DNA of 64,000 nt from Marinobacter profundi. GTDB taxonomy: Bacteria > Pseudomonadota > Gammaproteobacteria > Pseudomonadales > Oleiphilaceae. The notes under the pieces are model-generated. The model worked only from the letters and a program-made list of their open reading frames with translations. It was not told the DNA's origin and made no database searches. Of the stretch, positions 44,723 to 53,076 are shown one piece after another. The position numbers were made by a program, and so were the translations under genes. Positions within the stretch are counted from its first letter, which is position 1. Each line of letters opens with the position of its first letter. The stretch covers positions 124,001-188,000 of the forward strand of contig NZ_KZ319368.1 in assembly GCF_002744715.1 (NCBI RefSeq). Reading direction: 5' to 3'.

Positions 44723-45906
44723 CCAATCACCTTTTCATAAAGTTCGTAGATGTTCAGAGCCGTTTTCCTGACATCAAACCTTTCCGCCGCCACCGGTGCA
44801 AATTTTTCGAACGGCTCCCTCCCTCTTTCGAGGCTCTGAAGAATACCGGTAGCCAAACTTTTGGAGTCTCCAGCGACCGACTGCAATGCAGGAGTTCCTT
44901 CCAAAACCTCTGAAAGACCGATGCAATTACTTCCTATAAATGGCACTCCGGCGCAAAGAGCTTCCATTGGCTGCAATGGGCAGGCCTCCCATAATGACGG
45001 CATAGCAATAAGGTCACATCCCTTCATTACACCAGACACGTCAGGTGTAAAAGGCACAAATGTGAAATATGATTCCAACCCTTTACGCCTTATTTCCTCC
45101 TGCTCCTCTCTGATGAAAGCACCAGATCCGAAACACAAAACATGGACGTCCGGCGACCCACTATCGCTCCTCAGTATTTCAATTGCCGCGACCAAATACT
45201 TGAATCCTTTTTGCCCCATAAACCGGCCGAAGAAACCAATGATCTTAACGGATGGATTCAGTCCATACATTCCATGCAATTCTGTACGCTCACAATTTCG
45301 AAAGAGGCGGACATCTACACCATTTTTAATTGTAATGCTTTTCCCTCTAAGAAATGGAAAATAGGATAAAAGGTTTGATTCTGCGTCTCGTGATACTGAA
45401 TGAACTGACTTACATCTTCCAAGCGCAACCGCAAGCACCATTCGCCGAAGAAAGCCTTTAGGCCCTTCGAATTGGCTTTCATTAATTATGTCATGGGACG
45501 TACAGATCATCGTGGAGCGGGAGGTTAAGCCAAGTGGCAGGCACGCAACCGCAGATGTAAAGCCGTGCGCGTGAACCGCATCAAAAGTTTGTTTCCTATG
45601 AAGCCTACAAATAGCGATCGAAATGTTAAGAGCTTCGTTTCCGCAATCGGGGACTAGAATCCAATTATCCACTCGGTCACCAAGCTCGGACCTAAGAGCA
45701 GTCATACCCTCGGTACATGTTCCTACCACAGAAAAGCGGTACCCGTCAGAGGGAAAATCAGAAATGACATACTTTAAAAAGGTCCTTATCCCACCGACAG
45801 GCCAACGCACTACTAGAAGTATGCGGCGTTTGTCAGCCTGTCTCTCCGGAATTCTATTATCGCCCACTTCATTCCCATCCCTGTATATGCTAGTTCGACA
45901 TACCAT
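44719..45906 (-). CDS. Family 4 glycosyltransferase, with octamer-repeat leader
   Basis: About 395 residues from ATG 45906: a GT-B fold with Rossmann start RRILLVVRWPVGGIRTFLKY, a middle VKIIGFFGRFMGQKGFKYLV, and the donor-site region GCDLIAMPSLWEACPLQPMEALCAG (Glu-x7-Glu type). The same frame stays open upstream through the 8-bp repeats to a TTG at 46050, giving a 443-residue form with HQSIRASE repeats. A GTG at 45867 is another possible start. No convincing ribosome binding site decides the start, so the N-terminus is uncertain. See the repeat entry for possible phase variation. Confidence 0.8.
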   Translation of the reverse strand: MVCRTSIYRDGNEVGDNRIPERQADKRRILLVVRWPVGGIRTFLKYVISDFPSDGYRFSVVGTCTEGMTALRSELGDRVDNWILVPDCGNEALNISIAICRLHRKQTFDAVHAHGFTSAVACLPLGLTSRSTMICTSHDIINESQFEGPKGFLRRMVLAVALGRCKSVHSVSRDAESNLLSYFPFLRGKSITIKNGVDVRLFRNCERTELHGMYGLNPSVKIIGFFGRFMGQKGFKYLVAAIEILRSDSGSPDVHVLCFGSGAFIREEQEEIRRKGLESYFTFVPFTPDVSGVMKGCDLIAMPSLWEACPLQPMEALCAGVPFIGSNCIGLSEVLEGTPALQSVAGDSKSLATGILQSLERGREPFEKFAPVAAERFDVRKTALNIYELYEKVIG

Positions 45907-45929
45907 TTCGCAGCAAAGGAGGTCAGCCG

Positions 45930-46017
45930 CCCTGGTGCTCTGGTGCTCTGGTGCTCTGATGCTCTGATGCTCTGATGCTCTGATGCTCTGATGCTCTGAT
46001 GCTCTGATGCTCTGATG
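45930..46017. repeat. Octanucleotide microsatellite (about 11 copies)
   Basis: On the plus strand: eight perfect CTCTGATG units (45954-46017) preceded by two CTCTGGTG units (45938-45953) and one CCCTGGTG. On the minus strand it encodes HQSIRASE, and because 8 is not a multiple of 3, all three frames are open through it. It lies directly 5' of, and in frame with, the glycosyltransferase gene. Confidence 0.95.
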
Positions 46018-46070
46018 ATAGTGGATCGCCCTATCCTCCAACCGCTCCAAAAGAGCCAGCTAGCCAACAC

Positions 46071-46376
46071 GTTCCCATTAAAGGTCCCATTGTGTCTTCA
46101 ATTTCAGTTTCTAGTTACTGGGTCTGAAGAGGGCAATCTGATTCATGGTAAAACGACTCCTTCTAAGCTGTCGCTGATTTCAATGAGGTCGAACGCATCA
46201 TCACCAGCTTAAAAAACTTATTCAGAGCCCCGATAATTCCCATAATCCTTTAGCTCACGCTCCTTATGCCAAAAGGATCAAAAAGAATTCCTCCCTTTGG
46301 TGTAAAATAACTTAAGAATTGCTAGAAGTTGAGCATAACGCCTTTTCCAAATATACGCCCAACATCGAGGTGTTCG
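46071..46376. other. AT-rich intergenic stretch
   Basis: No convincing gene was seen on either strand; only frames under 35 codons without good ribosome binding sites. It must hold promoters for the minus-strand glycosyltransferase and the plus-strand gene at 46377, but no confident -35/-10 pair was found. Confidence 0.5.
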
Positions 46377-47420
46377 ATGACGATTAACGATAATATTTCA
46401 CGATACTTCATGCTCTCAGTTATGTCTGCCGGGTTAAGCTCAATATGCCTTGCGGAGCCTCAGATTCAATCCGTAGAAGGGCAACTCCTAAATGGTTCTA
46501 AGCTCTCAATTTCTGGTAATAATTTCTCGTCGGTCAATGCTATTCCAGCTCTTTACGATCATGTTGACAACCAAACGGAGTTCTCCACGCTGTCAGATGG
46601 TTCAGTTGTCCCAGAGGATAAAGGTCCATGGACTCACAACACCAATATCTATGGTAACCCAATAACTATAGCCCGCAGCGGTGATCTTCGCACACCGGAT
46701 AGCAAAGCAGTCTATGAGGGAAGAGTAAAATCTTACCTCGGGTGGCCGCGATCCATGCAAGATACTGAAACTATGACTCTTTATGTTTCATGGTGGTATA
46801 AACCTTCACAATCGGTTGACCAAGGGGGATCAAATAAGTTCTTGCGAATCTGGGATGACTCCAGCGGGAACAATACGCGCATTTCGTGGACTCAAATGCA
46901 TATGATCTACGATGTTCTTGACTTGGGATATGTTCCTCCAACAAGTTGGGCTACTACTCAGCCAGAACCAGGAACCTGGAACCACCTTGAAATCTACGCG
47001 GATGCTGACGCGGGCACGATAACAGCCAGCCTTAACGGTGATGTGAAACATAAGCTCAACGATTTCAAAAAATCACCAACATACCGTGGTTTAACTGTTG
47101 CTCTCGTTGGATTTGACCCCAGTATAAATGAAAATTATTCGAACTATTCGTTTCGAATGACTGACATTTACGTTTCAGAAACCCAAGCCAGAGTTGAAAT
47201 ATCAGACTCGCCTACTTGGAACCCAACGAGCCATCGTGAGGTTCTGAATGTAAATTCGTGGTCTGATCAGTCAATTGATGTAACCTTCAATCTATACGCT
47301 CATAAGGCCAGCTCTTCCCTATATCTCTACGTAATTGATAACAATGGAAGCGTGAACGCTAATGGATTCCAGCTTTGCGAAAAATGCCCAAGTCAAGTTC
47401 AATCCATTACGATAGAATAG
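46377..47420 (+). CDS. Secreted protein of unknown function, probable beta-sandwich
   Basis: A 347-residue exported protein (signal peptide MLSVMSAGLSSICLAEP). After a short IPT/TIG-like opening (GQLLNGSKLSISGNNFSSV), a central region has the alternating pattern of a ConA-like jelly roll (TMTLYVSWWYKP, GTWNHLEIYADADAGTITAS, FRMTDIYVSE). It ends with a small domain that contains the only Cys pair (CEKC). ATG 46377 has GAGG 7 bases upstream; an earlier start at 46329 has no signal. It is possibly a carbohydrate-binding or lyase-like protein of the exopolysaccharide. No PEP-CTERM tail. Confidence 0.65.
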   Translation: MTINDNISRYFMLSVMSAGLSSICLAEPQIQSVEGQLLNGSKLSISGNNFSSVNAIPALYDHVDNQTEFSTLSDGSVVPEDKGPWTHNTNIYGNPITIARSGDLRTPDSKAVYEGRVKSYLGWPRSMQDTETMTLYVSWWYKPSQSVDQGGSNKFLRIWDDSSGNNTRISWTQMHMIYDVLDLGYVPPTSWATTQPEPGTWNHLEIYADADAGTITASLNGDVKHKLNDFKKSPTYRGLTVALVGFDPSINENYSNYSFRMTDIYVSETQARVEISDSPTWNPTSHREVLNVNSWSDQSIDVTFNLYAHKASSSLYLYVIDNNGSVNANGFQLCEKCPSQVQSITIE

Positions 47421-47563
47421 AATAGTACGCTAAGATATTTATACGAACCATAATTTGGCTATTGTCAGATTTTTTGGATACAATCCAATAATTTCTGGGC
47501 TAACGTGCCTAGACGAATCACACCTATTTCTTCAGCTGGATGTAAAGGGAAAGACGCGAAAAG

Positions 47564-48739
47564 ATGAGATGCAATATCGTTTACAAGGAGGATTATCCAT
47601 GGGACGTAAGAGTCGAGAAACTGGCGAAAGCCTTATCTGAAAATGGGTACGACGTTACGATTACGTGTCAGAATAAAAAGCAGAACAAACAGAATGAAGT
47701 TATTGATAATATATTTGTTTCGCGTCTGCCACGGACACATTTTTTGCCACCCTTCATGCAAAGATTGGTCAACTTTCCAGTATGGTTTAACCCGATTTGG
47801 ATATACTCAATATATAAAAATAGCCGAAATCTAAAAGGAGGTATTATCATTGTTAGAGACCTTCCTTTAGTATATTCGGGAGTCATTGTAGCCAAATTGG
47901 TAAAGGCAAAATTAATTTTTGATATGGCTGAATGCTATCCTGAGATGTATGCATCATCTCAGAAATTTTCTAAGCCCTCTTTTTTGGAAGGACTAATCAA
48001 GAATCCAAAGCTCGCAGCCAGGTATGAAAAATCATCACTAAGAAACGTTGATCAGACACTAGTCATGATTGAAGAATCCAAGGTGAGAGCAACCAAGATT
48101 GGAGCGCCCGCAGATAGGATCACAATTGTTAGTAACACCCCATTCTTAAATAAATTCCAGGGAATTTTACACCACCACTCGGGAACAAGACTGAAGATCG
48201 TTTACGTTGGCTTTCTAACAAAACTTCGCGGCCTGGACATTCTTATTCGGGCAGTATCAGAATTTATTAAAAATGGACATTCTTCTGATGATATTCAAGT
48301 AGATATTGTTGGTACTGGTGGAGAGAAAAACAACCTAATAGAACTATGCGAGCAATTGAATGTAACATCATCCGTAAGAATTCATGGATGGCTGGACCAA
48401 AGCGACGTCGATAGGTTAATGCAAGAATCAAATGTTGGTGCGCTAACTTACAGAGTTTGTGGCCATTGGAACAACACGATACCGAATAAGATATTTGATT
48501 ATATGCTTGCCGGTATACCAGTCTTAGCGACGCCGGTAATTCCTATTGAACGTATAATAAACGAAACTGGTTGTGGGATCATCTGTATAGACCAGGATCC
48601 TTTCGATATTGCTTTAAAATTAGCTCAACTTAGGGATTCTAATGTAAGAGAAGACTTAGGTAAGAAAGGCTATCAGGCGATCTTAGAAAAGTATAATTGG
48701 CAAAAAGATATAGAACGCCTAATCAAGGCAGTTCAGTAA
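47564..48739 (+). CDS. Family 4 glycosyltransferase
   Basis: A 391-residue GT-B enzyme: N-terminal YPWDVRVEKLAKALSENGYD, a central KIVYVGFLTKLRGLDILIRA, and the donor-binding VGALTYRVCGHWNNTIPNKIFDYMLAGIPVLA. Codon use is strongly AT-biased compared with the flanking housekeeping genes, a sign of transfer. The stop is 4 bases from the stop of the convergent capA-like gene. Confidence 0.87.
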   Translation: MRCNIVYKEDYPWDVRVEKLAKALSENGYDVTITCQNKKQNKQNEVIDNIFVSRLPRTHFLPPFMQRLVNFPVWFNPIWIYSIYKNSRNLKGGIIIVRDLPLVYSGVIVAKLVKAKLIFDMAECYPEMYASSQKFSKPSFLEGLIKNPKLAARYEKSSLRNVDQTLVMIEESKVRATKIGAPADRITIVSNTPFLNKFQGILHHHSGTRLKIVYVGFLTKLRGLDILIRAVSEFIKNGHSSDDIQVDIVGTGGEKNNLIELCEQLNVTSSVRIHGWLDQSDVDRLMQESNVGALTYRVCGHWNNTIPNKIFDYMLAGIPVLATPVIPIERIINETGCGIICIDQDPFDIALKLAQLRDSNVREDLGKKGYQAILEKYNWQKDIERLIKAVQ

Positions 48740-48743
48740 GCCG

Positions 48744-49859
48744 TTAATTTCCAGACAGCCTCCTAATCAATGTTCTAAACACTGACTGAAATAGGAATAT
48801 TAACGGATATTTATAAGAGTTCCTAATGAAATAACGGTAGCTCGAATACCTGAATTTATTTTCTTCATTACGGTATCGTTGCGTATATTCTTCTTTAGAT
48901 AAATGCACATAATCGTGATCCAGATAGCGTTGCCATGATAAAAGCCCATCGATAGTTTTTGTTTCATTCCCTGATGCAGTCCGGACACAGCCGTTTTCAT
49001 TCACAATTACCGGAACATAATCAAATCTGGGCTCATCCTTTTTGGAAAGTACAACATTCGCTATAATGGAGTACTTGGTCTTTCTAGACCAGAGATCAAA
49101 GATAAAATTTCCCAACGAGTAAAAAATCAAACCATTTTTATAACGTTCAACTGGCTGTAAAACGTGCGAATGATGACCAAAGACAACGTCTACACCATTA
49201 TCAATAAGGTTGTGTGCTAACTGAACTTGGTCCAAACTCGGATAGTCGAGGAACTCCAATCCCCAGTGAATTGAGCATATCAAAAATCCGGAACAACTAG
49301 CTCGTAATTTTTTTACTTCCTCTAATAAAGACTTCGGATCTGAACGCAAACTATAGGGAACAAGCCCGTCTACCCACTCTTCCGGTCGTGTAGATACTGC
49401 AAAAATGAAGCTTTCATTTCCATCACCATGCTTATGTATATAAGGTTTAGTTATACCCTTGCCATCATCAACACCAATTGACGGAATTCCAGAATCCTCG
49501 AGCTCAATTAACATATCATTAAATGCGTCCACTCCATGCTGCATGGAATGATTATTTGCTACACCTAGCAGATTAATACCAGCCTTCTTTAACAAACTAA
49601 GATGCGCGGGATTTCCACGCATCTCGTAAGATGGAAGCCAATATTTTTTTAGGCCTTTGTCTGAGGTAACAGTTTCTAAATTACCAATAGTTATCTCGGA
49701 TTTCCTTAAGTGACTGGAAACGTCTGAAATCACCTTATCTAGATGCCGAGAAAAAATACTTCGCATTCCGTGACCGGCACAAACAGGGTGGTCACCTAAG
49801 GAAATATCGCCTACCGCAGAAATTTTCAAGGTGCTTTCAGATATGGTTTTATCAGTCAT
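48744..49859 (-). CDS. CapA family (PGA_cap) metallophosphatase-like protein
   Basis: About 371 residues of the PGA_cap fold. Typical motifs are SAVGDISLG near the start, NLETV, GVANNHSMQHG, and the C-terminal FGHHSHVLQPVERYKNGLIFYSLGNF. CapA proteins act in poly-gamma-glutamate or polysaccharide capsule handling; the enzymatic role here is uncertain. ATG 49859 overlaps the upstream CapK-like stop by 8 bases; the frame open to 49943 only covers that gene. It is the last gene of the large minus-strand operon. Confidence 0.82.
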   Translation of the reverse strand: MTDKTISESTLKISAVGDISLGDHPVCAGHGMRSIFSRHLDKVISDVSSHLRKSEITIGNLETVTSDKGLKKYWLPSYEMRGNPAHLSLLKKAGINLLGVANNHSMQHGVDAFNDMLIELEDSGIPSIGVDDGKGITKPYIHKHGDGNESFIFAVSTRPEEWVDGLVPYSLRSDPKSLLEEVKKLRASCSGFLICSIHWGLEFLDYPSLDQVQLAHNLIDNGVDVVFGHHSHVLQPVERYKNGLIFYSLGNFIFDLWSRKTKYSIIANVVLSKKDEPRFDYVPVIVNENGCVRTASGNETKTIDGLLSWQRYLDHDYVHLSKEEYTQRYRNEENKFRYSSYRYFIRNSYKYPLIFLFQSVFRTLIRRLSGN

Positions 49860-51117
49860 TTTTCTGCGCCAGACGCTGAATAAAATAGCTCTTTTTCTTT
49901 GCAACGATATTTTCATCGAGATCAAAAATATACTCTGCATCAATATCTAAGTTAACTTTGTCATAGAGAGCTTTCTTCAGATAACTACAAAGATCCTCAG
50001 TACCAAGCTTCGGCGAAGGGTCCGTAGTTATTAACACTTTTCCAGCTTTTTCCTGAATAACCTGGAAATTGAAGTATTCATTTCGCTCTCTGAGATATCT
50101 GTCAAAAATATAAGCGAACTCAACACTATGAAAGCGTTCACCATTTTTTGAAAACACAAATTGATTAGCTGAACGCCCCTCAATTCCTGTAATCACTGAT
50201 TTACTTCCAAAAGTTCCGCAGTTCTCGGATTGTAATTTTATGATGTCACCTAATTTGTACCTAACAAGTCCTTGTGACGCTCTGGATATATCAGTAACTA
50301 GGCAACCATCATCAGACTCTTCTACGACAAGCCATGGATTCACGAGATGTCGGTGCCCCATTCGACAGTCAAATGCTATGACGTCAAATTCTGTAGACCC
50401 ATATTCTTCAATTACCGGACAATTAAACGCTTCCGAAACCATAGCTTTTTGGAAAGGAGTTATATTCTCTGCAGTGCAAATAACACATTTTATTCCCTTT
50501 GGGCTCAACTTCAATTCAGATAACGCCTTGGACGCCTCTATAACTAATGATGAGTAACCATAAACATAGTCCGGACACCATGCTATCAATCTTTTAACAA
50601 CCTGATGTGAGTTTTCTCCCTCAGGCGTGAACAATTTACGATTCAATAAGAAATTCTTTAGTTTTCCTTTAATATCGGCGTTCCCTCGCCCCCATATTCT
50701 TGCTTCTCTGTGGCCCAGACTTATTCCATGATGATTGAAACAGTACTCCCTAACGGCTAACATTCTCTCAAGTTCATTACTAGAAAGTGTGATGAAAGTA
50801 GGTTTTCCTGTTGTTCCTGACGTATGTCGTGAAAACCCCTTCCTTAAAGAACCCCTTGAAGATAGGTCCCGTTTCGAAAATATTTCCTTGCCCATTACAG
50901 GGGCAGATCTTATATCTTCCAGTCTTAAAATAATATTAGTTGAATTATCATGATTTGCCTTCGCGATCAGCTCTTGGTTAAGAATTTCGTTCCTGGATAC
51001 TTCATTCATGCTCCAATATTTATCGACGATCTTACGATAACGATCAATATTAAGCCCCATGACCTTATAAGTAGTTTTAGTGAGATAATATCTTAAATTC
51101 CGGAGTAACCTTCCCAC
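49852..51117 (-). CDS. CapK-like adenylate-forming protein
   Basis: A 421-residue member of the phenylacetate-CoA-ligase/CapK group with the AMP-binding loop RHTSGTTGKPTFITLS, EEYGSTEFDVIAFDC and GLVRYKLGDII. Such proteins occur in capsule loci and probably activate an acid for attachment to sugars. A second one lies at 53077; the two are only distantly alike. The DNA is AT-rich. Confidence 0.8.
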   Translation of the reverse strand: MGRLLRNLRYYLTKTTYKVMGLNIDRYRKIVDKYWSMNEVSRNEILNQELIAKANHDNSTNIILRLEDIRSAPVMGKEIFSKRDLSSRGSLRKGFSRHTSGTTGKPTFITLSSNELERMLAVREYCFNHHGISLGHREARIWGRGNADIKGKLKNFLLNRKLFTPEGENSHQVVKRLIAWCPDYVYGYSSLVIEASKALSELKLSPKGIKCVICTAENITPFQKAMVSEAFNCPVIEEYGSTEFDVIAFDCRMGHRHLVNPWLVVEESDDGCLVTDISRASQGLVRYKLGDIIKLQSENCGTFGSKSVITGIEGRSANQFVFSKNGERFHSVEFAYIFDRYLRERNEYFNFQVIQEKAGKVLITTDPSPKLGTEDLCSYLKKALYDKVNLDIDAEYIFDLDENIVAKKKSYFIQRLAQKND

Positions 51118-51171
51118 AAACCAACCTCTGATACCACTTGTTTCTAGATTTATATATTAGGTAAATGGAAT

Positions 51172-52167
51172 CTAAATATAAAACTTCAATGCAGAACTAA
51201 GATAGGTCATTCCATATAAATTCTTTTCAAATTGCTCACTATCTGTCGATGCAGCATATCGCGTCACTTCCCAACGATCAGACAGCGGATCTTTGCTTGT
51301 GTAAGCCGCCAAAGCAAACTCATACCCCGCTATAGCCACTTCAGACTTTATCTCTGAATTTATATCTATACTTCGTCCATTGGGATAACAGAATGACTTA
51401 GGGGACAAATTGAGATTCTTTTCTATTAAACTCTTTGATAATATTAGTTCGGCCCGCAATTGAGCACGACTTAGCTTTGTCAGAATGGGGTGACTATGTG
51501 AGTGGCTCCCAACCTCTAATCCTTCAGAAACCATACCACTTATTTCCCCCCAACTCAGTGGCCGATATTCAGCAGGAGGTTTTTCAGGCTTCTTGATTCC
51601 AGCCTGGGAAAAAACCGAATCAATTAATCTCAACTTTTCATCATTTGATATTGACAGACAGTAATCTGCTATCCGATCCCACGCCTGAAGTCCATCATCG
51701 CACAAAATATATTTATCCGACATTCCTGGAACATCAATCCGGAAACCTTTCGGCACTTTCTGCAAAACATACTTTAACTGGTCAGGCCATAACCAGATAT
51801 CATTGTTAATAAAGCCCGTCGTAACAAACAGCGTTGCCGGAGCGTTCTCCTCTTTCAATATTGGAAATGCATAATCAAGGAAATCATGATAGCCATCGTC
51901 AAAAGTTATTACTGCAGAGTAATTTGGTACTTCACCTCGGTCACTGAGATGAATTAGCTGGTCCATCGAAAGAAGGCTAAAAGATTTTTTTATAAGCCTA
52001 ACCTGTGATCTAAACTGCTCTGCTGACAACTTTCCGTGATCGCCATCTCTTGAGATTCGGTGATACATAAATATACGAGGGTGTTTCCTTGTCAGATACC
52101 GCGAAACGGAAAACCCACCTATATTGCGAGTCAATAGATATATAATTTTATTAATTCTTTTATTCAT
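51172..52167 (-). CDS. Polysaccharide deacetylase family protein (CE4)
   Basis: 331 residues with the NodB-type motifs: TFDDGYHDF (metal Asp-Asp pair), GSHSHSHPILTKLS (metal His motif), and FCYPNGRSIDI. Such enzymes remove acetyl groups from N-acetyl sugars of polysaccharides. No clear signal peptide is seen, only a basic N-terminus. It lies in the AT-rich part of the operon, 54 bases upstream of the CapK-like gene. Confidence 0.85.
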   Translation of the reverse strand: MNKRINKIIYLLTRNIGGFSVSRYLTRKHPRIFMYHRISRDGDHGKLSAEQFRSQVRLIKKSFSLLSMDQLIHLSDRGEVPNYSAVITFDDGYHDFLDYAFPILKEENAPATLFVTTGFINNDIWLWPDQLKYVLQKVPKGFRIDVPGMSDKYILCDDGLQAWDRIADYCLSISNDEKLRLIDSVFSQAGIKKPEKPPAEYRPLSWGEISGMVSEGLEVGSHSHSHPILTKLSRAQLRAELILSKSLIEKNLNLSPKSFCYPNGRSIDINSEIKSEVAIAGYEFALAAYTSKDPLSDRWEVTRYAASTDSEQFEKNLYGMTYLSSALKFYI

Positions 52168-52179
52168 ATCTGACGACTT

Positions 52180-53073
52180 CTAAGACCGAGCTCTATTTAA
52201 CAGAAGCTTCGCAAGACTCTTCCATCCAAAGGTATATCTCCAATCATACTTCATTCCTGTAATTATATCTTTTAAAGGCTCTGAAAATGCATTTTCTGCA
52301 GCAGCGATATGCATACCCCGACTGATATACATATCTGATTTCGCTCTTGCCAATGTGTGTTCTGGTAGAGCTTCAGGATTGTTTTTAATAAATTTATTAA
52401 GGACAAGGAAGGCATTCTCATATCGCCCTCGATAGTTTCGCGACATTTGTCCAGGCCATACTCTGTATTTATAGGTTCTCCGCGGAACATAGAGGAATTT
52501 CCAGTTTATTGAATATCTCAACCATAAATCCCAATCGATCCCCATTGGTAGATTTTCGTCAAAGCAACCATCGTTATCGACGCAGGACTTACGTATGACG
52601 GCTGTTCCGAATGGGACGAAATTCTTTATTATTAAATGCTTTGTGACGTTCCCGCTATGCCGCTTATACGGCTGCGCTTTAATTAAGGGACTTCCGAGGT
52701 TGTCAATGTAGGAGACGTCGCTATACACAACGCCGACTCCGGGATCGGAAAAGTATTCCATCTGTAATTGCAGCTTATCGGGGGTCCACAGATCGTCTGC
52801 ATCACAAAAGGCAATAAATTCTCCAGCAGCTTCATGTATGCCGCGATTTTTTGCCCTAGGCTGACCTCTATTTTCCGTTGATATATAGCGCACCCGACTA
52901 TTATCAGCGAAACTCTTCATTTTTCGGGGTGTATCATCGGTAGACCCGTCATCTACAACAATAATTTCGAGGTTTTTCCATGTTTGAAACAACACTGAAT
53001 CAATTGCTTCCGGGAGATACTGCCCCATGTTGTACGTTGCAATAACGACGCTTACCAGCGGTTCACGGTCCAT
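52180..53073 (-). CDS. Family 2 glycosyltransferase
   Basis: 297 residues: a GT-A domain with SVVIATYNMGQYLPEAIDSV, VDDGSTDDT, and CDADDLWTP as the metal-binding DxD region. It is encoded 3 bases after the larger CapK-like gene (start 53073, upstream stop 53077). Sequence composition shifts from GC-rich to AT-rich here, so it may mark the edge of the inserted module. Confidence 0.88.
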   Translation of the reverse strand: MDREPLVSVVIATYNMGQYLPEAIDSVLFQTWKNLEIIVVDDGSTDDTPRKMKSFADNSRVRYISTENRGQPRAKNRGIHEAAGEFIAFCDADDLWTPDKLQLQMEYFSDPGVGVVYSDVSYIDNLGSPLIKAQPYKRHSGNVTKHLIIKNFVPFGTAVIRKSCVDNDGCFDENLPMGIDWDLWLRYSINWKFLYVPRRTYKYRVWPGQMSRNYRGRYENAFLVLNKFIKNNPEALPEHTLARAKSDMYISRGMHIAAAENAFSEPLKDIITGMKYDWRYTFGWKSLAKLLLNRARS

Positions 53074-53076
53074 AGG

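Noticed and set aside
45930..46017. CRISPR array
   Set aside because: The units are contiguous 8-base tandem copies without spacers.
46100..46260. Short minus-strand frame (about 26 codons) near a purine-rich stretch
   Set aside because: AGGA is only two bases from the ATG, the product is not recognisable, and other frames nearby are closed; could be a remnant of an older gene.
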